A stretch of 31,357 bases of DNA, from the NCBI GenBank assembly GCA_026416215.1, contig JAOAFP010000008.1:1-31357 (forward strand), written 5' to 3'. The notes below the pieces were generated by a model that did no database searches, was not told where the DNA came from, and was given only the letters and a program-made list of their open reading frames with translations. Made by a program: the position numbers and the translations under genes. The stretch is from Negativicutes bacterium (GTDB lineage: Bacteria > Bacillota > Negativicutes > SKW292). Positions 23,791 through 31,357 of this stretch are shown piece after piece; the first letter of the stretch is position 1; every line of letters starts with the position of its first letter.

Positions 23791-24393
23791 TTGAATGAGA
23801 CTGATTTTCGCGAGCGGCAGCTTACCAGCCGGATGGTTTACGACGGCCGGATAATAAAAGTCTACTACGATACCGTGAGGCTGGCCAACGGGGTGGAGTC
23901 GTTCCGTGAAGTGGTCCGTCACCCGGGGGCGGTGGCGGTGGTTCCGGTGGCTGCTGATAGCCGGGTGGTATTGGTGAGGCAGTTCCGCTATCCGGCCGGC
24001 CGTGCCATGTGGGAAATTCCGGCCGGCAAGCTGGATCACGCTGACGAGGAACCGGAAGAATGTGCACGGCGGGAGTTGTTGGAGGAAACGGGAATTAGCT
24101 GCCGGCGCCTGACCTTGCTGACCAGTTTATTGACCACGCCCGGGTTTTGCGATGAGATCATCCACATTTACCGGGCAGGTGACCTTGTGTTTGGGCAGGC
24201 TGAGCCTGATCTTGACGAGGTGCTGGCTGCCAAAATGTTCACCCCGGAAGAGATAACGGAAATGGTTAACGCCGGCGAGATTGCCGACGCCAAGACCATC
24301 GTCGGGCTGGCGCTGGCTGGGGTCTACCGGCAAGAATGCCAACTGTCCCCACGGCGCCCGGGTATGGGTGCCAGCAATAAATCACAAACTTAA
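23791..24393 (+). CDS. nudF: ADP-ribose pyrophosphatase (Nudix)
   Basis: Nudix hydrolase that splits ADP-ribose to AMP and ribose 5-phosphate. It is 200 aa. The Nudix box runs from GKLDHADEEPEECARREL through LEETGI; compared with G-x5-E-x7-RE-x2-EE it has one extra residue between the Gly and the first Glu. VVRHPGAVAVVPV and VRQFRYPAGR before the box and TTPGFCDE after it are typical of NudF. The TTG start (23791) with GAGAGG ten bases upstream is preferred, because the next ATG (23833) would remove part of the N-terminal strand. The C-terminal 20 residues are non-conserved. Confidence 0.92.
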   Translation: MNETDFRERQLTSRMVYDGRIIKVYYDTVRLANGVESFREVVRHPGAVAVVPVAADSRVVLVRQFRYPAGRAMWEIPAGKLDHADEEPEECARRELLEETGISCRRLTLLTSLLTTPGFCDEIIHIYRAGDLVFGQAEPDLDEVLAAKMFTPEEITEMVNAGEIADAKTIVGLALAGVYRQECQLSPRRPGMGASNKSQT

Positions 24394-24414
24394 AAACGGA
24401 GAGGAGAGTGAACA

Positions 24415-25935
24415 ATGTCAAAAGGTATGTTTGCCGTGCTGCAGAAGATGGGCAAATCGCTGATGCTGCCAGTGTCGCTGCTGCCGGTGGCGGGCATCCT
24501 GCTGGGGGTGGGTAATGCCCTTAATACCCACGTGCCGCACTGGTCGGGGCTGGGATTGCTGATGGAAAACGCCGGGGGTGCGGTTTTCACGGTGATGCCG
24601 CTGACTTTTGCCGTGGCGGTGGCTCTGGGATTTGCCAATAACGATGGTGTGGCCGGGCTTTCGGCTATTGTCGGATTCTTCATCATGCTGGCCACCATGG
24701 CATCGGTACTGGAAATCCGGGTGGTTAATCCGCTTACCATGGGCTATCACGACGGGTTTCCTGACATTCTGGGAGTGGAAGATACGCTGGATACCGGGGT
24801 TTTTGGCGGGCTGATAATCGGGCTGGCGGCAGCCCTTCTGTTCAACCGTTATCACCGGATTGAACTGCCCCAGGTTCTCGGCTTCTTTTCCGGCAAAAGG
24901 TTTGTGCCGATCATCACTGGTCTGGCAGCCATTGTTATCGGTACCGTGCTGACCTTTGTCTGGGAGCCCATCCAAATCGGGCTGAACAATTTTTCGCTCT
25001 GGGCAACCCAGGGCAACCCGGCTCTGGCAGTGACCATCTACGCTCTTGTAGAAAGAGCTCTGCTGCCGTTTGGACTGCATCACATCTGGAACGTGCCATG
25101 GTTTTTCCAGATTGGAACATTTGTCGATCCGGCCAACGGTGCCACTGTCCACGGCGACGTCACCCGGTTTCTGGCTGGCGATCCGACGGCTGGGATTCTG
25201 GCCGGGGCCTATTTCTTCAAGATGTTCGGTCTGCCGTGTGCCGCCATGGCGATTTGGCACTGTGCCCGGCCGGAAAATAAAAAAGCGGTGGGCGGCATGA
25301 TGATCTCGGCCGCCCTGACCTCGTTCCTGACCGGTATTACCGAACCGGTCGAATATTCGTTTATGTTTGTGGCGCCTGCCCTTTACGGCCTGCACGCCCT
25401 GATGGCCGGCGGCTGCCAGTTTGTCGCCCGGGTACTGGACATTCACCTTGGCACGACATTCTCGCACGGGTTGATCGACTGGCTTGTGCTGTCGCAGACC
25501 AAGGCAGCGGTGCGGGCCTGGCTGATCTGGCCGGTGGGCATTGTGGTGGGAGTGATCTACTACATTGTCTTCCGGGTGGCGATCACTGCTTTTGACCTGA
25601 AAACTCCCGGTCGCGAAGTGGACGAGGATGGTGAGCCGACCGGTACTTCGACACCGGCAGCAGCCGCCCCGGCGACCGGTGGGGACCGGGAAAAAATGGT
25701 TATCGCCCTGTTTGACGCCTTTGGCGGTATGGATAATATTGCCAGTTTGGATGCCTGTATAACCAGGCTGCGGGTTGAGGTTAAGGACCCCAGTAAGGCA
25801 AGCGACGCAAAACTCAAGTCGCTTGGAGCCAGAGGGGTGATCAGGGCCGGTAACGGTGTGCAGGCCATATTTGGCACTCAGTCCGACAACCTTAAAACAG
25901 CGATGGATGATTACATGCGCAGAGGCAAGAGCTGA
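24415..25935 (+). CDS. PTS sugar transporter EIICB, glucose/N-acetylglucosamine type
   Basis: Membrane permease-phosphotransferase that imports and phosphorylates a sugar using the PEP phosphorelay. It is 506 aa. The EIIC domain (about 1-395) starts FAVLQKMGKSLMLPVSLLPVAGIL and contains HHIWNVPWFF, GITEPVEYSFMF and HGLIDW. A Pro/Ala/Thr linker (about 405-425) leads to the EIIB domain, with the phospho-cysteine Cys448 in LDACITRLRVEV. There is no EIIA domain and none is encoded nearby, so it must use an EIIA in trans. It has a good GGAGAGGAG ribosome binding site. Glucose and GlcNAc cannot be told apart here. Confidence 0.93.
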   Translation: MSKGMFAVLQKMGKSLMLPVSLLPVAGILLGVGNALNTHVPHWSGLGLLMENAGGAVFTVMPLTFAVAVALGFANNDGVAGLSAIVGFFIMLATMASVLEIRVVNPLTMGYHDGFPDILGVEDTLDTGVFGGLIIGLAAALLFNRYHRIELPQVLGFFSGKRFVPIITGLAAIVIGTVLTFVWEPIQIGLNNFSLWATQGNPALAVTIYALVERALLPFGLHHIWNVPWFFQIGTFVDPANGATVHGDVTRFLAGDPTAGILAGAYFFKMFGLPCAAMAIWHCARPENKKAVGGMMISAALTSFLTGITEPVEYSFMFVAPALYGLHALMAGGCQFVARVLDIHLGTTFSHGLIDWLVLSQTKAAVRAWLIWPVGIVVGVIYYIVFRVAITAFDLKTPGREVDEDGEPTGTSTPAAAAPATGGDREKMVIALFDAFGGMDNIASLDACITRLRVEVKDPSKASDAKLKSLGARGVIRAGNGVQAIFGTQSDNLKTAMDDYMRRGKS

Positions 25936-25953
25936 CGCTCAAGGTTGTCAGCG

Positions 25954-25989
25954 GCAAAAAAACCGGCTGGTAGTGGCCGGTTTTTTTGC
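25954..25989 (+). terminator. Rho-independent terminator after the PTS gene
   Basis: A 12-bp stem made of AAAAAAACCGGC (25956-25967) and GCCGGTTTTTTT (25976-25987), extended by two flanking pairs and closed by an 8-nt loop. Because A-run and T-run flank it, it can work in both directions. Confidence 0.9.
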
Positions 25990-26032
25990 TGTGGTGGCAG
26001 GAAAATAGAGGCCGAAGTCGAAATAACCGGTC

Positions 26033-27559
26033 ATGAAGGCAAGCAGGCGGAGCAAGGACAGCATTTTGAAGTGCAGGCTGTTTGACTACAGCACCGATAT
26101 AATGGCTGCCTTTGATTTTGACGGGCGATTCATGCTGGTCAACGACGCCCTGACCGCCGTTCTGGGCTGGACGGTCAGGGAGGTTGCCGGCAGTAAGTTC
26201 ATTGATCTGGTCCATCCCGACGACTGTAGATCGACGCTGGAGGAATTCGGCAGACTGTGTGCCGGTCATACTACCCACTATTTCGAAAACCGCTACCGCT
26301 GTCGTGACGGCAGCTACCGGCTGCTGGCCTGGAAGGCCTACCCGGATTTTGATGACCGGCTGGTGTTTGCCGTGGCCTATGACATAACTGACCACCGGCG
26401 GCTGGAGGAGGAATGCCGGTACCAGCAGGAGCTTTACCGCATGGTACTGGAGGGTAGCAACGACGGCATCTGGGACTGGAATCTGGTTGACAACCGGATC
26501 TATCTGTCGCCGCGCTGCCGGGAAATGCTGGGCTACAATCACGAGGAACTTCCTGACGATCTGGCGGTCTGGTGGGATCTGATGCCCGACGACGACCGTC
26601 GGCAGGCCAGGGAATATCTTGACCGGTTTCTGCGCGGGGAGATCGGACGATATTCCAATTCGTTCCGCATGCGCCATAAGGACGGCAGCTACCGCTGGAT
26701 TCTGTCGCGGGCGGCGTTACTGCGGGATGAAAACGGCCGGCCGGTGCGGCTGGCCGGGTCGCACACCGATATCACCGGACGCAAACGGGACGAAGAACGC
26801 CTGAACCGGCTTAACCGGCAACTGCAGGAGGCCGAGGAGCGGGCCAGACAGGCCAGTGAGGTGAAGTCTCAGTTTCTCGGGGCGGTAAGCCACGAGCTGC
26901 GCACCCCGCTGAACGTCATATTTGGCATGAATTACCAGCTGATGGGCTCACAGCTCGACGAATTCCAGAGAGAATGTGTCGGGGAGATTGAGGCGGCGGC
27001 CAAACGGCTGCTGGTGCTGGTTGAGGATATAATGCTTTATGCCCAGTTTGAAGGCAAAAGCCTGGAGTCCGGTAAAGCAGTTCTGTCTCTGCCGGCACTG
27101 CTGGCCGGACTACAGAGCCGGTTCTCACCGCTGGCGGCGGCAAAAAATTTGCTGTTTGTGCTCGACATGGGCGACGGGGTGGAAGACAATTATTATTGCT
27201 GTGACGACATGCTGATTGAGCGTCTGCTGGCGGTGTTGCTAGACAATGCAATCAAGTTCACCTGCCGGGGGTTTGTCCGCCTAGACGTCGAACGGTTGAC
27301 TGTGAACGGGCGGCAGGTGAAGCTGCGATTCAGGGTGAGCGACAGCGGCATCGGCATTGCCGCCGGTCAGAGGGATTCAATTTTTGAATTGTTCAGACAG
27401 GGGGACGGCAGTACGACCCGGGGGTTTGGCGGAGTGGGAATTGGGCTGGCCCTGGCCCAGAAAATTGCCCGGGCGATGGGGTCGTCCGTTCAGTTTGACA
27501 GCCAGCCGGGATGCGGAGCCACCTTCTATTTTGACCTGGAGGTGGCGGGAATGGGGTGA
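26033..27559 (+). CDS. Soluble PAS-PAS sensor histidine kinase (orphan)
   Basis: Cytoplasmic sensor kinase of 508 aa with no transmembrane helix. Domains: PAS1 about 14-125 (STDIMAAFDFDGRFMLVND, DITDHRRLEEE), PAS2 with PAC about 135-258 (SNDGIWDWNL, SHTDITGRKRDEERL), a short coiled coil, HisKA with phospho-accepting His287 in SHELRTPLN, and HATPase with Asn405 (LLDNAIKFT), DSGIGI, FELFRQGDG and GVGIGLALAQKIA. No receiver domain and no adjacent response regulator. It lies between the PTS terminator and the transketolase genes. ATG 26033 has no good ribosome binding site, but a later start would cut PAS1. The ligand is unknown. Confidence 0.9.
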   Translation: MKASRRSKDSILKCRLFDYSTDIMAAFDFDGRFMLVNDALTAVLGWTVREVAGSKFIDLVHPDDCRSTLEEFGRLCAGHTTHYFENRYRCRDGSYRLLAWKAYPDFDDRLVFAVAYDITDHRRLEEECRYQQELYRMVLEGSNDGIWDWNLVDNRIYLSPRCREMLGYNHEELPDDLAVWWDLMPDDDRRQAREYLDRFLRGEIGRYSNSFRMRHKDGSYRWILSRAALLRDENGRPVRLAGSHTDITGRKRDEERLNRLNRQLQEAEERARQASEVKSQFLGAVSHELRTPLNVIFGMNYQLMGSQLDEFQRECVGEIEAAAKRLLVLVEDIMLYAQFEGKSLESGKAVLSLPALLAGLQSRFSPLAAAKNLLFVLDMGDGVEDNYYCCDDMLIERLLAVLLDNAIKFTCRGFVRLDVERLTVNGRQVKLRFRVSDSGIGIAAGQRDSIFELFRQGDGSTTRGFGGVGIGLALAQKIARAMGSSVQFDSQPGCGATFYFDLEVAGMG

Positions 27560-27631
27560 TGACTGCGGCGCAACGGGAAAATCAAAAATAAAACACAGAG
27601 TAAAATTCACTGGGTTTAAGGAGATGAAAAA

Positions 27632-28474
27632 ATGCTGACCGAAGAGAAAACACGTGAATTGCGGCGACTGGCCACCCGCATCCGGCTGGAGACGGTGAAG
27701 GCACTGGGACATCTGGGGTTTGGCCACATCGGTGGCACGATGTCGGTGGCTGAATTGCTGGCGGTGCTGTACTGGGAAGCGATGAAGGTACGGCCGGAAG
27801 ATCCGCAGTGGCCGGAACGCGACTGGCTGGTATGTTCGAAGGGACACGCCGGTCCGGCTGTGTATGCCGCTTTGGCGCTGAGAGGGTACTTCCCGCTCAC
27901 CGAACTGCTGACCATCAATACCCCGGGCACCCGGTTTCCCAGTCACTGTGACCGCAACCTGACCATCGGGGTGGATATGACCACCGGCTCGCTGGGGCAG
28001 GGGTCGTCGCTGGCTGTCGGGGTGGCACTGGGTCTGAAAATCGATGACAAGCCTAACAATGTGTACCTGATACTGGGTGATGGCGAGATTCAGGAAGGCC
28101 AGGTCTGGGAGGCAATAATGTTTGCCGGTTACCGCCGGCTGGACAATCTGATTGCCTTCGTCGACTACAACAAGCAGCAGCTTGACGGTTACACCAAGGA
28201 TATCCTCGATCTTGGCGATGTGGCCGGAAAATTCGCCGCCTTCGGCTGGCAGGCGTTTGATGTTGACGGTCATTCGGTGGCGGCCATTCACCGGGCTGTC
28301 ACCGAAGCCAAGCAGACTGCCGGCCGGCCGTCGGTCGTCGTCCTGAACACGGTGAAGGGAAAAGATTGCGTGTTTGCCGAAGGGAAAAAGGCCAATCATC
28401 ACGTGGTGATCAGCCGTGAGGACGTGGAGGCGGCAGTAAGCTGTCTGGAGAAAAAACTGGAGGAGCTGTCATGA
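27632..28474 (+). CDS. Transketolase, N-terminal (TPP-binding) subunit
   Basis: First half of a split transketolase, which moves two-carbon units between sugar phosphates. It is 280 aa. Motifs: HLGFGHIGGTMSVAELLAVLYW, CSKGHAGPAVYAALALRGY, and the TPP/Mg motif GDGEIQEGQVWEA with a downstream DYNKQQLDG. AAGGAG lies upstream of ATG 27632. It overlaps the C-terminal subunit gene by ATGA, as is normal for split transketolases in anaerobic Bacillota and archaea. The nearby deoB suggests use in pentose or nucleoside catabolism. Confidence 0.94.
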   Translation: MLTEEKTRELRRLATRIRLETVKALGHLGFGHIGGTMSVAELLAVLYWEAMKVRPEDPQWPERDWLVCSKGHAGPAVYAALALRGYFPLTELLTINTPGTRFPSHCDRNLTIGVDMTTGSLGQGSSLAVGVALGLKIDDKPNNVYLILGDGEIQEGQVWEAIMFAGYRRLDNLIAFVDYNKQQLDGYTKDILDLGDVAGKFAAFGWQAFDVDGHSVAAIHRAVTEAKQTAGRPSVVVLNTVKGKDCVFAEGKKANHHVVISREDVEAAVSCLEKKLEELS

Positions 28475-29454
28475 TGAGTGTAAAACCGGTTGCTGAACGG
28501 GTGAAGGAGACCGCAGAAATGCGCAAGGCCTTTTGCGACACTCTGCTGGACATAGCTGCCACCGACCGGCGGGTGGTGGTGCTGGATGCCGACCTGATGA
28601 GCTCGATCGGGACGGTGAAGTTCATGGAGAAATATCCGGATCGGGCGTTTGATGTAGGTGTGCAGGAGGCCAACATGATGGGAATCGCTGCCGGTCTGTC
28701 GGTTACCGGCAAGATCCCGTTTGCCCACACCTTTGGCCCGTTTGCCACCCGGCGGGCATTCGACCAGGTTTTTCTGTCCTGCGGTTACAATCGGGCCAAT
28801 GTCCGGATAATGGGCAGCGATCCCGGGGTTACCGCCGCCTTCAACGGCGGGACTCACATGCCGTTTGAGGACATGGGCCTGATGCGGAACATTCCCGAAG
28901 CCATCCTGGTGGAACCGGCGGACAACGTGCAGCTGTCGGCGCTAATGAAGGCCAGCATGGACAGATATGGGCTGTTTTATTTTCGGATCAGCCGCAAACA
29001 GGTGATCAAAATCTATGAGGAGGGGTCGCAGTTCGACTTCGGCCGGGCAGTGCTGCTGCGCGAGGGAAGGGATTTGACGATCATTGCCTCGGGGATCATG
29101 GTGGATGACGGATTGAAGGCGGCAGAGATATTGGCGCAGGAGGGAATAAACGCCCGGGTTGTGGACAGCTTTTGCTGGAAACCGATTGACCGGGAAATGG
29201 TGGCCGCAGCGGCCCGCGAGACTGGGGCGATCGTTACGGCTGAGAATCACAATGTAATCAACGGCCTGGGCTCGGCCGTGGCCGAAGTGGTGGTGGAGGA
29301 ATGTCCGGTGCCGGTCGAAAGAGTAGGGGTCCAGGATCGGTTCGGCCAGGTCGGGCCGGTTGACTTTCTGCGCAGGGAGTACGGGCTGACTCCGGACAAC
29401 ATTGTGGCGGCGGCCCGGCGGGTGCTCGCCCGCAAGCGGGGAGGCTGCTGCTGA
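28471..29454 (+). CDS. Transketolase, C-terminal (pyrimidine-binding) subunit
   Basis: Second half of the split transketolase, 327 aa. The pyrimidine-domain segment MSSIGTVKFMEKYPDRAFDVG-type with VQEANMMGIAAGLS carries the Glu that activates the TPP pyrimidine, and the C-terminal domain contains IASGIMVDDGLKAAEIL and TAENHNVINGLGSAVAEV. GGAGG precedes the start, where two ATG codons (28471 and 28474) are adjacent. The end overlaps xerD by the sequence CTGA. Confidence 0.94.
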   Translation: MMSVKPVAERVKETAEMRKAFCDTLLDIAATDRRVVVLDADLMSSIGTVKFMEKYPDRAFDVGVQEANMMGIAAGLSVTGKIPFAHTFGPFATRRAFDQVFLSCGYNRANVRIMGSDPGVTAAFNGGTHMPFEDMGLMRNIPEAILVEPADNVQLSALMKASMDRYGLFYFRISRKQVIKIYEEGSQFDFGRAVLLREGRDLTIIASGIMVDDGLKAAEILAQEGINARVVDSFCWKPIDREMVAAAARETGAIVTAENHNVINGLGSAVAEVVVEECPVPVERVGVQDRFGQVGPVDFLRREYGLTPDNIVAAARRVLARKRGGCC

Positions 29455-30344
29455 CGGACCGGACGGCAATCGAGGGATTCGCCGACTTTCTCGCCGTCGA
29501 GCGTCAGCTGGCGTTAAACACCCTGGCTGCCTACCGGCGGGATATCGGCGATTTTGCACAGTGGCTGTCCGGTCAGGGAGTGGATGACTGGCGTCAGGTG
29601 GGGCGGGAGCGGATAATGGAGTACCTGGCGCTGATCAGGCGTGGGGGAGCCAGCCCGGCAACCACGGCCAGGCGGCTGGCGGCGATAAAGTCGTTTTTCC
29701 GGTTTTTGCTCAATGACGGCTGGATAACCGAAGACGTTGCGTCGGTGCTGACCGCCCCCCGTCTGGGCAGCCGCGTGCCGCGGGTGTTAACCGAATCCGA
29801 GATCGACCGGCTGCTGGCTACACCGCCGGTCGACCAGGCGGGTGGGCTGCGGGACAAGGCGATGCTGGAGGTACTGTATGCCACCGGGATGAGGGTTTCG
29901 GAACTGCTGGGCCTGAAAACCACCGATGTTGATTTGGTGATGGGTTTTGTCAGCTGCATCGGCAAAGGCAACAAACAGCGGGTGGTGCCGCTGGGCGAAG
30001 TGGCGATCGGCTGGCTGGGGCGGTATCTGACCGAGGCCCGGCCGCAACTTCTCAGCTGCCCGGGAATGATGGCCCTGTTCGTAAACCGTCACGGTCGCCC
30101 GCTGACCCGGCAGGGTTTCTGGAAAATAATCAAAAAGTACGCCAGACAGGCGGGTATTGACCGGGAGATTACTCCACATACCCTGCGTCATTCCTTTGCC
30201 ACTCACCTGCTGGTGAATGGCGCCGATCTGCGGTCGGTCCAGGAGATGCTGGGACATGAAAGCATAGTGACCACCCAGATTTACACCCATATAGACGGGA
30301 AACGGCTGCACGCCGTCTACCAGCGCTATCATCCGCGGGCCTGA
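29451..30344 (+). CDS. xerD: Tyrosine recombinase XerD, apparently with a CTG start
   Basis: Site-specific recombinase that, with XerC, resolves chromosome dimers at dif. The catalytic residues are visible: Arg148 (TGMRVSELLGL), the Lys in GKGNKQRVVPLG, HTLRHSF (His-x-x-Arg), His in LGHESIVTTQ and Tyr278 (QIYTHI), counting from CTG 29451. The first ATG/GTG/TTG in frame is GTG 29580, which would delete the core-binding domain FADFLAVERQLALNTLAAYRRDI. The frame is open back to 29364 with no ATG, GTG or TTG. CTG 29451 overlaps the transketolase TGA as CTGA, has GGGGAGG six bases upstream (29438-29444) and gives 297 aa, the standard XerD length. CTG 29445 or 29448 are alternatives, and a base error cannot be excluded. 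XerD-DeoB order is common in Bacillota. Confidence 0.88.
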   Translation: MTDRTAIEGFADFLAVERQLALNTLAAYRRDIGDFAQWLSGQGVDDWRQVGRERIMEYLALIRRGGASPATTARRLAAIKSFFRFLLNDGWITEDVASVLTAPRLGSRVPRVLTESEIDRLLATPPVDQAGGLRDKAMLEVLYATGMRVSELLGLKTTDVDLVMGFVSCIGKGNKQRVVPLGEVAIGWLGRYLTEARPQLLSCPGMMALFVNRHGRPLTRQGFWKIIKKYARQAGIDREITPHTLRHSFATHLLVNGADLRSVQEMLGHESIVTTQIYTHIDGKRLHAVYQRYHPRA

Positions 30345-30404
30345 CCGGGTTGGCAGAGCGGTGTTCGCACTGGCTGTGCACAAATTTTTGCGGAGGTAAA
30401 TCTA

Positions 30405-31338
30405 ATGTTTAAACGGACGATTATAATCGTGCTCGACAGCGTGGGAATCGGAGAAATGCCGGATGCCGCCGAATACGGCGATGCCGGGGTCAACACCATC
30501 GGCCACACGGCGGAGGCGGTCGGCGGACTTAAGCTGCCGGCCATGACGACAATCGGACTAGGGTGCATTGCCCCGATCAAGGGAGTTGAGTGTCCGCCGG
30601 CAATCAAGGGCGGGTTCGGCAAAATGGCTGAGCTGTCGCGCTGCAAGGACACCACCGGCGGTCACTGGGAGATCGCCGGCTGTCCGGCAGAGCAGCCTTT
30701 CCCGTACTATCCTGACGGATTCCCGGCCGAAGTGATTGACAGGTTTAAGGAGCTGACCGGGGCGGGGGGCGTACTGGGTAATATCCCCGCCTCGGGGACC
30801 GAAATAATTATGCAACTGGGAGATGAGCACGTGCGGACCGGTTATCCGATCGTCTACACTTCGGCTGACAGCGTGTTCCAGATTGCCGCCCACGAGGAAG
30901 TGATCCCTCTCGACGAACTATACCGGATGTGCAAAATCGCCCGCGAGCAGGTCTGTGTCGGTAGGCACGCGGTCGGACGGATCATCGCCCGGCCATTTGT
31001 CGGGACGTCAGGCGACTACCGGCGGACGGCCAACCGTCACGACTACAGCCTGCTGCCGCCCCGGGACACGATGCTGGACGTTCTGCAGGCCAGCGGTATT
31101 GCCACGGTGTCGGTCGGCAAAATAAGCGACATATTTGCCGGCCGCGGAGTCAGCCGCTCTTATCCCACCAAATCCAACGACCATGGGATGGAGGTGCTGG
31201 CCGAACTGATTGACGGCGGGGCCGATCAGGGGTTGATTTTCGTCAATCTGGTCGAATTTGACATGGTGTACGGTCACCGCCGCAATCCTCAGGGTTATGC
31301 CGAAGCCCTGGAAAGGTTTGACCGGCAGCTGGCCGGGC
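30405..31338 (+). CDS. deoB: Phosphopentomutase (3' truncated by contig end)
   Basis: Interconverts ribose or deoxyribose 1-phosphate and 5-phosphate in nucleoside salvage. About 311 of an expected roughly 390 residues are present. The N terminus IIIVLDSVGIGEMPDA (Asp11 metal ligand) and NTIGHTAE are typical, followed by the alkaline-phosphatase-superfamily active segment CKDTTGGHWEIAG, with the Thr that carries the phosphate. GGAGG precedes ATG 30405. The frame runs into the adapter at 31339, so the last residues read from there (PVSYTH) are not protein. Confidence 0.95.
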
Positions 31339-31357
31339 CTGTCTCTTATACACATCT
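31339..31357 (+). other. Nextera/Tn5 mosaic-end adapter, not genomic
   Basis: CTGTCTCTTATACACATCT is the reverse complement of the 19-bp Tn5 mosaic end used in transposase libraries. It ends the contig exactly. On the - strand it creates a false peptide start MCIRDR, and in the deoB frame it gives VSYTH; both are known adapter translations in protein databases. Confidence 0.97.

Noticed and set aside
23709..23798. A 29-codon ORF bridging the P-loop ATPase and nudF with 8-bp overlaps at both ends
   Set aside because: It has no ribosome binding site, and its very charged sequence shows no recognisable pattern. It could be a coupling ORF, but nothing beyond the overlaps supports it.
26038..27559. 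The histidine kinase as a hybrid or transmembrane sensor
   Set aside because: No hydrophobic segment and no receiver domain are present; the protein ends directly after the ATPase domain.
31008..31355. Minus-strand ORF beginning MCIRDR
   Set aside because: Its start is the reverse translation of the Nextera adapter, and it is antisense to deoB.

Overview
This 31.4-kb window is a GC-rich (about 60 % by eye), densely packed bacterial contig whose gene families and gene order point to an anaerobic Bacillota (Firmicutes) of the Clostridia/Negativicutes type. The evidence is the dgt-dnaG-rpoD block, the xseA-xseB-ispA-dxs-tlyA-nadK-...-recN block, the nudF ... xerD-deoB order, butyrate kinase, and a selenocysteine tRNA. 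The class cannot be fixed from the sequence alone. Almost all genes lie on the + strand, often with 1-20 bp overlaps. The contig starts inside dgt and ends inside deoB; its last 19 bases are a Nextera transposon-end adapter, not genomic DNA.

Layout. (1) 1-3950: dgt (5' truncated), dnaG and rpoD (nucleotide pool, replication priming, housekeeping sigma factor), then tRNA-Sec (selC) and a strong terminator. (2) 3999-9145: a pyroglutamate (5-oxoproline) locus with pcp on the - strand and a + strand operon of two membrane proteins (DUF969, DUF979) and the three 5-oxoprolinase subunits pxpB, pxpC, pxpA. The proposed flow is release of pyroglutamate from peptides by Pcp, membrane transport by the DUF969/DUF979 pair (inference), and ATP-dependent opening to glutamate by PxpABC. 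(3) 9230-12400: an accessory stretch with an 8-codon leader ORF coupled to a secreted protein of unknown function, a MOT1-type sulfate/molybdate transporter, a 101-aa GIY-YIG-like protein with its own promoter, and a convergent 30-aa membrane micro-protein gene with its own promoter, strong ribosome binding site and two terminators. (4) 12548-21815: ltaE, then xseA-xseB-ispA-dxs-tlyA-nadK-mnmM-recN, covering DNA repair, isoprenoid precursor synthesis, RNA modification and NADP supply. (5) 21793-24393: a four-cysteine micro-protein, butyrate kinase, a P-loop ATPase and an ADP-ribose pyrophosphatase. (6) 24415-31338: a sugar PTS EIICB protein, a soluble PAS-PAS histidine kinase, a split transketolase, xerD (apparently starting at CTG) and phosphopentomutase deoB (3' truncated).

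The most interesting items are the complete micro-gene at 12226-12395, the leader ORF plus secreted protein, the degenerate GIY-YIG-like protein, the putative oxoproline transporter, the CTG start of xerD, and selC with no recognised selenoprotein or sel gene nearby. No CRISPR array, insertion sequence, prophage or replication origin was seen.
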